The notes beneath the pieces were generated by a model. It was not told the DNA's origin. It saw nothing but the letters and a program-made list of their open reading frames with translations, and ran no database searches. Position numbers and translations under genes: made by a program. From Cadophora sp. MPI-SDFR-AT-0126 (Eukaryota > Ascomycota > Leotiomycetes > Helotiales > Ploettnerulaceae), in contig JAGMVK010000006.1 in the NCBI GenBank assembly GCA_020747065.1, forward strand, positions 2,418,001-2,482,000: a stretch of 64,000 nucleotides of DNA. The letters run 5' to 3'. This document shows, piece by piece, positions 24,960 through 34,845 of the stretch (the first letter of the stretch is position 1; each line of letters opens with the position of its first letter).

Positions 24960-25862
24960 TCAGAACTCTTTAAGAGCCCTCGTAGTATATTTCTTCGGAA
25001 CCACAAAAAGCGCCCTACTCTCCACACAAACCCTCCCCTCAAGCGTCTCCAAGCGTCCCTGAACCCAACACTTCCTCTCCGAAGCCCCCTGTTCCGGCAC
25101 CGCCCTAATAACATAAAAGCTATTCGTCACAACCGGCTTCAGATAATTCAACTCCAGATTCGCAGTCACGCCCGATTTGCTGGGGAATTGTCGTATAGCG
25201 CAGCGCCCCAGCGATTCATCCATCACAGTCGCAATGACGCCGCCGTGCGTGACACCAGGCCAGCCTGCAATCGCGCCGCCAAACCAGACCACTGTGACCG
25301 TTTCTCCTGTCTCGGCGTTCTGGAATACACGTTGGTAGCCTCCTAACGCACGAGCGCCTGCTAATGGGCCGGTCGTGAGACGATATGAACGTTCGGGAAC
25401 GGGCAGACTGGTGTACGCGTCGTGGGAAGTCCAGGCTGGGTCTGTAGAGAGGGATTGTACGATTGGAAGCTTCGAGGCTTGTGAGGTGAGGTATTCGACC
25501 ATTAGGTCGTCATCTTTTGTGCCTGCTGGTGGCAGGGGAGGAGGGGCGAGGATCAGTCGTGTATATTGGCCTGCTGTGAGGCCGATCAGGAGGAATATGG
25601 TTGCGTATATGTAGGGTCGTAGAGAGCGTTTGGGTGTTGGCTGTATGGCGGGTGAGATGGGTTCGGAGGAGGCAGATGCGAATTGGGAGCGTAGGTCGCG
25701 GGGTGGAGTTTCTGGAGGTGTTGAATATTGTCGGCGTTGGAGAAAGGAGGGATTCGAGAAGGCTCCTGTTTTACGGCTATGTACACATCGTTCTATATGC
25801 CTTGATATCGTCGCTCGCATCGCAGACTGCGCAGAGGCACGTATAGGTAATCGAGTGATCAT
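24960..25862 (-). CDS. Hotdog-fold thioesterase-family protein, probably mitochondrial and membrane-anchored
   Basis: This intron-free gene of 300 residues encodes a 4HBT/PaaI-type thioesterase domain. That fold usually hydrolyses acyl-CoA thioesters. The diagnostic motif HGGVIATVMDESLG sits at residues 206-219, with the typical catalytic acidic residue in the helix. It is followed by strands matching the fold (TANLELNYLKPV, KCWVQGRLETLEG). The N-terminus (MITRLPIRASAQSAMRATIS) is basic and Ser/Arg-rich like a mitochondrial presequence. A single hydrophobic helix (YIYATIFLLIGLTAGQY) lies at about 84-100, so the enzyme domain is probably tethered to a mitochondrial membrane. I chose the ATG at 25862, since residues upstream in the open frame are unlike a targeting sequence. 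The gene is divergent from the GNAT gene, with starts 705 bp apart. Substrate chain length cannot be told from sequence. Confidence 0.82.
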   Translation of the reverse strand: MITRLPIRASAQSAMRATISRHIERCVHSRKTGAFSNPSFLQRRQYSTPPETPPRDLRSQFASASSEPISPAIQPTPKRSLRPYIYATIFLLIGLTAGQYTRLILAPPPLPPAGTKDDDLMVEYLTSQASKLPIVQSLSTDPAWTSHDAYTSLPVPERSYRLTTGPLAGARALGGYQRVFQNAETGETVTVVWFGGAIAGWPGVTHGGVIATVMDESLGRCAIRQFPSKSGVTANLELNYLKPVVTNSFYVIRAVPEQGASERKCWVQGRLETLEGRVCVESRALFVVPKKYTTRALKEF

Positions 25863-26567
25863 GGCGCAGTTGTGGGGGGTTGCTGAAGGTATTGAGGTTG
25901 ACGTCGAGGTCCAGCTGCAATGGCCTAACTTGCCGCGCCGTTTCTGGACCTGCAAAATGTCTCGGCAGTGCAGATGCTTCAGCTGCGAATCAAAGAGCTT
26001 TCGAAAATTCCACTGTTCTTTCGCTCGAATGTCGATCGAAATCGTGACGGACTTGTGTACCTGTAGTTGATTGAAGCTCTCACAGCTTCCCGAGACAAAT
26101 TTAGCCTCGGCGCAAATCCTCCTCGGATTCGTACTCGCTTGTCTCGGCTTCTTCTACGGAGTAACAACTTGGAGAAATGACTTTTATGAAGCATCGCACT
26201 GCACCTTACCTGGATCGCCGCTGCCACTTCAGTCCTCGGGATCTGACAAACTTACCAGAGCCGGCATGCAATGCGTATGCAATCCAATACTGTAAGCACG
26301 GCATGATTTTCAACTCAGCTCCGTTGTTGACTCACTGCACCGAGACATACATCCCACTTTTGTTTCTAAATTTCAATTAACAAACAAACAAAAAGTCCCG
26401 ATCAATACATAGACTCGCCAAGCCTACCCTCAACATCCAACCTCATCTTTCGATGATATGAGTGCATCCCTCTCCTCATTTGTGGACGCAGACCGAAAAC
26501 TCAAATTCATCCTCTTTAGTCAACACTCGCAACGCTGCCCAAGCGAGAACGCCACTCCCATGTCAAC
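25863..26567. promoter_or_regulatory. Shared divergent promoter region (thioesterase / GNAT)
   Basis: The two genes start on either side of this 705-bp stretch and are transcribed away from each other, so both core promoters must lie here or overlap. I see no specific factor site that I would assert. Confidence 0.5.
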
Positions 26568-27657
26568 ATGCCAACCGAACCCTCCCAACCGCCATCAATT
26601 GGAGTACCAGAAACTGCTGCCAACGAGACGAGCCGAGTAAGAAGCGCTCAGAAACCAAGACTCTACCTCGAGCCTCTCACCCCATCCAAACATCTCTCAG
26701 CCTTTCACGAACTATGGACTTACGAAGAGACTCTAGTTTGGTTGTAAGGCCTCCCTTTTCCTTTCTTTCTTTCTTTCTTTCCTCCTTCTTCCCTTTCCTT
26801 TCCTCACCCTCACCATATCTCTGCTCCTCGATTCTCGATTTCAAAATAGATTGCATAATCAATCAACATGTATGTATGATTGATGATCCGTAGCCCATTC
26901 CCGGTGAAAAAACACATATCAGAATCCCGGGAGTTTTTGGAGAAGATCCTGCCGAATGAGGAGAATCCGGATATCGAGAAGTTCGCTTTGATGTTGCTTC
27001 CCGTACCAGACTCCTCATCGCCATCCCCCTCCTCATCCGATCTGAGAGATCCAAGTCCAGGAGCGGGGAAGGGCGAGGGAGAGCATGAGGCATGGGAAGG
27101 GGGAAGTGAGAGGGAAGGAGAAATGATTGGTTTTGTAGGCACGAATCGGTATAAGGAACAGGGCATGGAAGTCGGATACGTGATTAATCGCCGCTACTGG
27201 GGGAAGGGTTTTGCGACGGAGGGGTTGAGGTTGTTTTTGGATATGTATTGGGAGCTACCCCGTTCGTCCTCCATTTCATTTCCCCTCCTGTCCTCTCATA
27301 ACCCCGCCCAAATCTCCCACTTAAGTCTCAACTCTAACCTTATAATACCCTCACATAGAGAGAAAATACATTCGCCGCCTCGTCGGCAAGACCAGCCCGG
27401 GTAACTTCGCGAGTCAGAACATACTGATCAAGTGTGGGGCGAGGAGGGGGGAGACGCTGAAGGATGTGTTGGAGTTGTGGGTTGATGGGGGACGCAAGAG
27501 TGATTTAGTTTGTTGGTATTTGGATAGGCCGGGTAGTGTGGTCAGTGGTGGGAGGGCGGGAGAGGAGGAGGATTTCGAGAGGGAGAGGGAAAGGAGGAGG
27601 GAGTTTTTGAATGGAACTGGGTCTTTGGATGGGAGGGAGAGGGAAGTGGAGATATGA
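26568..27657 (+). CDS. GNAT-family N-acetyltransferase (RimJ/RimL-like)
   Basis: Exons 26568-26743, 26894-27261 and 27359-27657 give 280 residues. The protein resembles the RimJ/RimL-type GNAT acyltransferases (Acetyltransf_3), which use acetyl-CoA to modify an amino group. Exon 1 has the family opening PRLYLEPLTPSKHLSAFHEL. Exon 2 has an acidic low-complexity insert (about residues 85-120), then EMIGFVGTNRYKEQGMEVGY and the acetyl-CoA-binding motif NRRYWGKGFATEGLRLFLD. Exon 3 has the C-terminal KTSPGNFASQNILIKCGAR signature and a charged tail. The third exon joins cleanly (CCC-C/GTTCGT ... CATAG/AG), restoring RKYIRRLVGKT. The first intron (26744-26893) is longer, pyrimidine-rich and includes a CTTT microsatellite. 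Its acceptor choice (giving WFPFPVKK) is less sure. Several small fungal genes of this type are of unknown substrate; no target is assigned. Confidence 0.8.
26761..26780. repeat. (CTTT)5 microsatellite in intron
   Basis: Five tandem CTTT units lie in a longer pyrimidine tract inside the first intron of the GNAT gene, where they extend the polypyrimidine stretch. Confidence 0.9.
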
Positions 27658-28752
27658 GAATGAGTGCTTTATCGGAGAGGAATTATTGACGTTGACTGGT
27701 GATGTTGGTAAAATTCAAGGTCTCCTTTGGTAATTGGCCGGACGGAAGGCTCCAGTTCGATATCTCTTAGACGTCTTAATAACCAGACGACAATAGACAT
27801 TAGCACTTAATGAAGGATAGATACAGACGCTAATATCACCCTGAGCTTCTAAATAGCTGCCAATGTTTGATCTTCCATCGTTTAGGATAATGATACCAGA
27901 AATCTACCTTCGTACACACCTGCCAAATCTCCAGCCATTGTCGTTGTCCAAAGTAGTCCTGGCTTGACGTAGTTGGTAGAAGCCTATTCCTCTCAGAAGA
28001 GGTTATCGAGAAATACCTATAGTTGTATCTCTGTCGTTGATTACGTTTAGAGGGTGAATTGATCTTCCTTTTTTAAAGGCTGAAATAAAAAGTATTCTTG
28101 ATCGATTTCATTGTACTTGAGAGACGATCGTATAGTGATTATTGAAATACCGAATAATCGATCACTGACTTTCATAGCAAGCTACGATGAATTCAAAAGT
28201 AGAAACGAAATTGTACCGAGTAGGGAATGCTCGGAACGTCAGATATCGAAACATTTCTTGCGTTTGTACACTGTGGGCGAACTGGTTTTGTGTAGTTACG
28301 ATTATTTCGACTCCGGGAAAGAGAACTCCCTAGCTCGCAATGGAGTTGATGAAAAAGAATGAAAGAAAGTGCGTTGGCTATATTTGCATCAATTAAAGTC
28401 TCGAGCGCTGTTTACTCCAAAAAATCTGCTGCATTGATACCTTGAATTGAACCGCGAGGAAAACAGGTCCAGCTGGCTGGAATAGAGGGGTAATGTAATC
28501 ACGTGGTGAGGGGTAACCACCTGGGCAAAAAGCTTGGGGTTTTGTTTTTGAAGAGGTTAGTTGACGAAAGGAGTGTATCCTTCATTCGTATTTCATATCT
28601 GCACATAGTGTACATCCAATTCGATTGCTAAGGAATGCTAGACAAGCCTGCCTATCCTGTTTCCTCCCCATTTCCATTTCCATTTGCTTTCCTGCCTGAT
28701 TCCGACCCAGCCCTATTTTCATCCTCGAGAATAATTTCACAGACGATTATTT
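27658..28752. other. Intergenic between convergent genes
   Basis: This is the shared 3' flank of the GNAT gene (plus) and the fasciclin gene (minus). A plus-strand frame at 28111-28362 lacks an ATG and is A/T-rich, so I do not call it a gene. Confidence 0.5.
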
Positions 28753-30257
28753 CTACAACTCCTGCACAAAGCTCTCCAATCTCCCCTTCAGCTCTTCCAC
28801 ATCCATGTCCGCAATCTCCTCCTCACTCTCCTGCTCCCCGCCTGGCGTCTTTGGCGGAATTAGCACCGAACTGACCACATGAATAACCCCATCTTTCGCA
28901 ATGCCATCTTGAACAGCCACACTCGAGAATCCGTTGATCTTAATATTGATCAAGCCACCATATCTCGCCACATCAATACTCAAACTCTTATCCTCCAACA
29001 GCGTCGGCAAATCAACATGGAAATGTCCCTTCGGGATTCCTTCCTCATCGACCTCATTGTCAGAAGAAGATTTCTCCTTGTAGAAAGCATCAGAGTATAA
29101 AGTCTGGTTGGCAACAACATGGTATTTCAACAAGGCCTTCAAATACTTCTCGCCATATGACGAAAACAGGAACGCATTGATCCTCGGACCGAGTTTCTTG
29201 AACGCCCAGTTCGAAGGAGCGAAGAGTGTTCCGCCTGAGTGAGGTGCTTCCTCGAGGGCCTTGCCCAACCCGGTCTTCACGAGTGCGAGTTCGAGAGTGC
29301 TGAATTCGCTGGGGACGAGCTCGATGATCTTGTAGGCGGGGGGCGGGGGGAGGAGGAGGGAGTCGATGCCGTGGATTACGCCGTTGGTACCGAACTGTGG
29401 AGAACATGTTAGCGGGAATGTCGATCTAGGAGGGGATCGAGAAGAAGACGTACAATGTTGACGGCTACAATGCGGCTGTAGAAATTGACGTTCAGGCCCT
29501 TGAGAAGACCAAGTCCCACACGCAATCTCTGCGGGTTGCCTCCAAGAGAATCTTCGCCCAGAGCAGTGGGGATGGTGTGTGTAACTAGGACTCTGCCAGC
29601 TGGGTAGAAGTCGGGAGAAACGTGGTACGCGAGGACTTTCTTGATGAGTTCCTTGGAGGGCTTCTTATGTCCTTTTGGCAACTTCTCGAATGCCTTGTCG
29701 GTTGGTGCGAAAACTGTGTAGTTTGCTGCTGTGCCGTTCAATGTCTCGACTAAGTCGGGGTATTCGTTGATGAGCTTTGCAAGTTTGGTTGTGTATTTGC
29801 TGCTAGCAATGAGCTCGTAGACCGTCTTATTCGGGGCATGGTGGCCATATCTGTGATGAGGTGGCTTGTGGTGTGGTGGACCATGGTGAGGAGGTTTGTG
29901 GCGAGGGTGGTCGAAGATATCAACATCTTCAACAGCAGTTACGGCAGAGTCAATCCAAGCTTGAGCATCGAATTTCGTCATCGAGTGATGGCACTCGAAA
30001 GTCGTCTTTGCCTTCTCAGTGATCTCCGAGGCTGCATTGATGGCATTGTCGATGGCATTCTCGGAGAATGCAATGGTGTCTTTGAATGTCTCTTCGACGC
30101 CGGACCAGACGGAATCGATGTTTCCTGAGATACGATCGAGGAAGGTTTGAGGTTTCTTGGAAGACTCGATGATGATCTGGTTGGTGAGCTCTTCGTCTGG
30201 GATGACGAAGGCTGAAGAGATGACCGCAAGCGGTAGGATAGTAGCAGCGAACTTCAT
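28753..30257 (-). CDS. Secreted protein with two fasciclin (FAS1) domains
   Basis: Two exons (30257-29454 and 29394-28753) separated by a 59-nt phase-0 intron encode 481 residues. The N-terminus is a typical signal peptide (MKFAATILPLAVISSAFV). After a helical segment comes a His/Pro-rich linker at about residues 117-142 with repeated PPHH units. Two FAS1 domains follow, the adhesion fold of fungal and animal cell-surface proteins. Domain 1 begins with TVYELIASSKYTTKLAKL, contains the H1-type motif NYTVFAPTDKAFEKLP, and ends with the H2-type GTNGVIHGIDSLLLPP across the splice site. Domain 2 has GGTLFAPSNWAFKKLGPRI and ends with DGVIHVVSSVLIPP. No GPI-anchor hydrophobic tail is seen, since the C-terminus is acidic and charged, so the protein is likely secreted or vacuolar. 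The histidine-rich linker could bind metal, which is inference only. Confidence 0.88.
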
Positions 30258-31528
30258 GTTGATGGATTGATAGGAGAAGAAAAGGTGGAAGGTTGGATGA
30301 AGAAGACAAAGTGAGATGAGGTGAGGTGAGGTTAGGAATGAAATAAGCTAAGCTTGATGACGCCGAAACTCTCACTCATGCAACGAATGAGACGGCACGA
30401 CTGTCTCGCAAGAGAGTAAAGCAAACGGAGACGGGTAAACCGGATGGTGTGATGTCCAGCAAGCTTTTGTCTAGAGCAATGTAAGAAATCAAGAGGATAT
30501 GCTTGGTACTTGAAGGAAAGAGATGCGAAATCCGATTAACTGATGATTGCCCACTCAGACTGTCATTCAATTCTTGTTCTATCACCTCATGAGGCTGCAA
30601 GCTTGCGCGTCTTTTGGTCGAGGAGGATGGTGGCATCAGCATCGGAATCTCGTCATACCACCAATGCGGTTCTGTGTGGGGAGAGCTTGGCGCATGAGGA
30701 TCCTTGTAGACTTGCATTTTTACCCCTCGTCGGGACAATCAAGATGCCGATGAAGGAATTTCCATGTTGGTGTACGCGGCCTTGATGGAACCCGTGCATG
30801 AATGCGGAAACAAACAAAAATCATTGAGTAGACGGGATGATTGGTTTGAAATAATGATTTGGTAGGTAGATAGGTAAGGAGGTGAAATTGAGACGGAAGA
30901 ACGATTCAGGTTGAGGATATATTTCATGGTAAGTAGAGAAGTGAAGAAAACATGCCAAGAACTGGAAACCTGGATAGCGTCATCAACCACTGATGATAAC
31001 GATAAGAGCTCCGGCCAAGCCAAGCAATGCGGGGTTTAACCTTTGTACATTGAATTATATCTTCCCTTCCTTCTTCCTCCCATCAAATTAGGATCCTCCC
31101 GTTCTCATTCATATTAAGTAAAGTATATCCCTCGTTCAGGTCTCCTCTCACAAGCCTTTCTCCGTCCCAGCAAAGATCAAAATCAAGCTTTCAAGTGGGG
31201 CATTACAGCTTCTGAAGCCATTACGTCGTTTCTTTTTCCCTTGCTTCCGATTCGACAACAACATCCAACTGTCCTCGAATTGGCCAGTCAGACCTTCGAA
31301 AGTCCACTGGGGTGAGGTACTGCATTCTAGTGCTTGGCTTCGAGTGGGGTCTGTCGTCATGGCGTTGGAGTGTTGAAGCTATGGACTTCAAGAGGAATAT
31401 TTACTATATGCTTTCTTCTACTTCATACTCTTCACTTCTCTATTTCTCTGCTCTTTTCTCTTTTCACAAGAATTATATCTTCAAATCAATCAGCAAATCT
31501 CCAGTCTTCCTTCAGGAACGTCCCAAAT
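30258..31528. promoter_or_regulatory. Divergent promoter region (fasciclin / glutamate decarboxylase)
   Basis: The fasciclin gene starts at 30257 on minus and glutamate decarboxylase at 31529 on plus, so both promoters lie in this 1.27-kb stretch. Small frames here have no domain and are not called. Confidence 0.5.
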
Positions 31529-33733
31529 ATGTCTCTCGCACGCCACGTTCGTCTCTCCTTCTCATCTCTCCTTCTTTCTTCCCCTTCGTCTCAACCTCAA
31601 AACCAGCTTCAACTAACAGCCCACAGGTCGACCCCGACTCCATAATTCAAAATCTCCACTCCCTCCACATCAAAGAAGCTTCCAAAAAGCACATTCACAG
31701 CAATGGCGGCACTTCCCATATAACACCCTACAGTACCCGCTACGCCAGCAGGCAAGAGATCTCCAAGTTCGAGATCCCCAAACATGGTGCTCCCGCCGAT
31801 GCAGTGCATCAGATGCTCAAGGATGAGCTGGATCTTGATGGGCGGCCGAATTTGAATCTAGCTAGGTGTGTTTTATCATATTTTACCCAACCATATACAA
31901 AGTGTCAACATACCACGAAGAAGCGTTAAAGCCACCAAACAACAACTAGACTAACTAATAACCCCCAGCTTCGTAGGAACCTACATGGAAACCCACGCCG
32001 AACAGCTAATGTTCGAAAACATCTCCAAGAACATGTCCGACGCCGACGAGTACCCAGCAATGATGGCCATGCACGCCCGCTGCATCAGCATAATCGCCAA
32101 CCTCTGGGGCGCCTCCAAATCCGAGAAAGCCATCGGTTCAGCCACCACCGGTTCCAGCGAAGCCATTCACCTCGGCGGCCTAGCCATGAAACGCCGCTGG
32201 CAGGAGAAGCGCAAAGCCGAAGGAAAATCTACCGAGAATCCCAACATAATTATGGGCGCAAACGCACAGGTTGCTCTCGAGAAGTTCGCGCGGTATTTCG
32301 AAGTCGAGGCGAGGATCTTGCCCGTTTCGGAGAAGTCGAATTATCGTCTTGATCCGGACCTGGTAAAGGAGAATATCGACGAGAATACGATTGGCGTATT
32401 CGTTATTCTGGGCAGTACATATACAGGACACTATGAGCCCGTGGAGGAAATCTCGAATATTCTCGACGCGTACCAAGAGAAGACTGGCATCGACATCCCC
32501 ATCCACGTCGACGCTGCCAGTGGAGGGTTCGTCGCACCATTCACGCACGCAGGAGCAGGCCGCCATTCAAAAACGAAATGGAATTTCGAACTGCCGAGAG
32601 TCAAGAGTATAAATACTTCCGGTCACAAATTTGGTCTTGTTTATGCTGGTGTAGGTTGGATCATCTGGCGCGATGAGAAGTATCTACCCAAACACCTCGT
32701 TTTCGAACTCCACTATCTAGGCGGCACAGAGGAATCCTACACGTTGAATTTCTCGCGCCCAGGCGCTCAGATCATTGCACAGTATTACAACCTGATCCAC
32801 CTCGGTTTCTCGGGGTATCGTTCGATCATGGAGAATTGTATGGCGAACGCGAGGTTGCTGAGTAAGAGTCTGGAGGCTACGGGATGGTATACTTGTGTTT
32901 CTGATATCCATCGGAAAGAGGGTGTGCATAGCCTTGAGAAGGTGGGAGAGGAGGGTCATGTGAAAGTGGAAGCGGAGGAAGGAGAGACGAGTGCGGAGTA
33001 TAACGCTGGATTGCCAGTCGTTGCGTTCCGGTTCAGTGATGAGTTCAAGAAGGAGTTCCCGCATATCAAGCAGGAGAATATCAGCAATCTACTGAGGGCG
33101 AAACAGTATATTATTCCGAGTACGTACCCACTTCCTATTCAACTCTCTACCCTCCCCATTGAATTATCCACTTCGTTGTTCATGCTTGGGAGGGATGGTG
33201 TATTCGGGTGTTTTGGTGCTGCTTCCATTAAGCGAGATCTGCGCTTCTCACTCTTCCCTTTTCTTCAACACTAACTAATTTTCTCCTCTCAAAAAACAGA
33301 TTACCCCCTCCCACCATCAACAGAAAAGACCGAAATCCTCCGCGTCGTAGTACGTGAAAGCATGTCTTTCGACCTCCTCGACCGTCTCATCAGTGATATC
33401 TGCGTCACCACCCAGAACCTCATTGTACGTTTCTTCCCCCTTCCCCCTTCCCCCCTTCTTCCCATTTACCACTCCCCTTCTTTTCTCTTTTCCCACCTCC
33501 ATTCCCTCTTCATCCCCTAAAACCTGGATTCGAAATATCAGTTCCCAGAGTAACAAAATCCCTTCCCAACCAAACAGGACTCCGACACACAAGACCTCAG
33601 CATGCTAGCACATACCAAGAACAATAACACCATCGAGAAAGAACATGGTACAGTCGGCACAAAGCATAATAAAGGGCAAGGCAAAGGGGGGAAGAGACCG
33701 ATGAATGAGGGGGTGCATAGGAGTGTTTGCTAG
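31529..33733 (+). CDS. GAD1: Glutamate decarboxylase
   Basis: Five exons (31529-31546, 31627-31865, 31969-33119, 33300-33424, 33578-33733) encode 562 residues. The enzyme converts L-glutamate to GABA and CO2 with pyridoxal phosphate and feeds the cytosolic GABA shunt. The short first exon encodes only MSLARH, which continues as VDPDSIIQNLHSLH. Group II decarboxylase features are clear: the substrate/cofactor segment GSATTGSSEAIHLGG near residues 142-156, the cofactor aspartate in HVDAASGGFVAPF (D267), and the PLP Schiff-base lysine in INTSGHKFGLVYAG (K306). The C-terminus is Lys/Gly-rich and ends HRSVC, like other fungal forms. All introns have GT-AG ends; the second has a CTAAC branch site at about 31951. 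Yeast GAD is linked to oxidative stress tolerance; regulation here is unknown. Confidence 0.93.
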
Positions 33734-33877
33734 GCTGGGGTGGGAGTGAGGATGGGGGATTGAGGAAGGAGGAGGAGGGAGGAGTAGTTGCGTGACTTGC
33801 AGATTTGGATACACTGCAATGCATCATTGGAGAAGGGTAAGGACTCGGTTGGGTTGTTAGAAAAAAACAATCAAGAA

Positions 33878-33898
33878 GAAAGAAAGAAAGAAAGAAAG
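33878..33898. repeat. (GAAA)5 microsatellite
   Basis: Five tandem GAAA units lie about 150 bp downstream of the glutamate decarboxylase stop codon, probably in or near the 3' UTR. Confidence 0.9.
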
Positions 33899-34805
33899 TA
33901 ATGATCCAGTCAATCCCCTTGCATTGAGTTTGAGTTTATTACTATTCCTACTCTAGCCCTTTCTCATTGGAGTCATTTATATCTTTGGTGTAGATATGTC
34001 TAGTACAGTACGATACAGTACTACCCAGTACATCTGACATTATCATGACTATTCAACCTTAGCCCGATCCCCCAGTCAGATCTCATCCCAACCTAACCCC
34101 GCCATCCCTTCCCTTCTCTTCCACCCCTTTCAGACTAACAGCCAACAGTCAATGCAGTCAATCTCCTACCTTCCATCTTGAATCCATCCGAATCAAATCG
34201 AATCGAATCAAGCCAAATCAACAAAAAAAAACTTTTTTTTCCCCCGAGGGGATTGATTCATTTCCCTTTTCTGCTCGCTTCGTCCGGGGTCCGTCGTCGG
34301 GCAGGTAGCAGATTTGAAAATAAAAAAAATCCTACCTAGACAGAGAAACAAAAGGGTATGAAGTATAAAGTATGAGGTATGGAGTACGACGTTAACCATC
34401 ATTCATTCATTTGGTAGTGAAAGTTTCGCTCGACGCAACTCAGCTCAAGTACTTACATGCATAAGCTCATTTACCGATTCATAAATATATAGCTGTGAAG
34501 ACACACCGTACCGCATTCTACCGCACTCTACTCTCCATACACCCGAGAGACTGTCGGCCCATGCCAAGAACTTTGATATGGTACTGTACCAGAAGGGACT
34601 TGTCTGGCTGGCTGGCTGACTTTAGCTGGCTTGCCGCAAGGAAAGAGTACGTACTGTATTATGTGTACAGTATATATGTATGTATGTCCAGTATATACAG
34701 CTTCGACGGCGATGATGATGATGCTCTTGTTTGCTTTTGGAGAGGAGGGGATGGATGGAGAAGGCAGAAAGCAGAAAGCAGAGAGCAAATCATACATCAC
34801 CATTA

Positions 34806-34845
34806 TACATACATACATACATACATACATACATACATACATACA
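34806..34845. repeat. (TACA)10 microsatellite
   Basis: Ten uninterrupted TACA units span 40 bp. Overlapping frames with Tyr-Ile-His or Met-Tyr-Val-Cys periodicity are artefacts of this repeat. Confidence 0.95.

Noticed and set aside
28111..28362. 83-residue plus-strand frame
   Set aside because: It begins at TTG without any ATG, is A/T-rich and has no domain.
23297..33733. Secondary-metabolite gene cluster (O-methyltransferase, thioesterase, acetyltransferase neighbours)
   Set aside because: No polyketide synthase, peptide synthetase, terpene cyclase, P450 or transporter is present, and the thioesterase carries a mitochondrial-type N-terminus, so the grouping looks like ordinary synteny.
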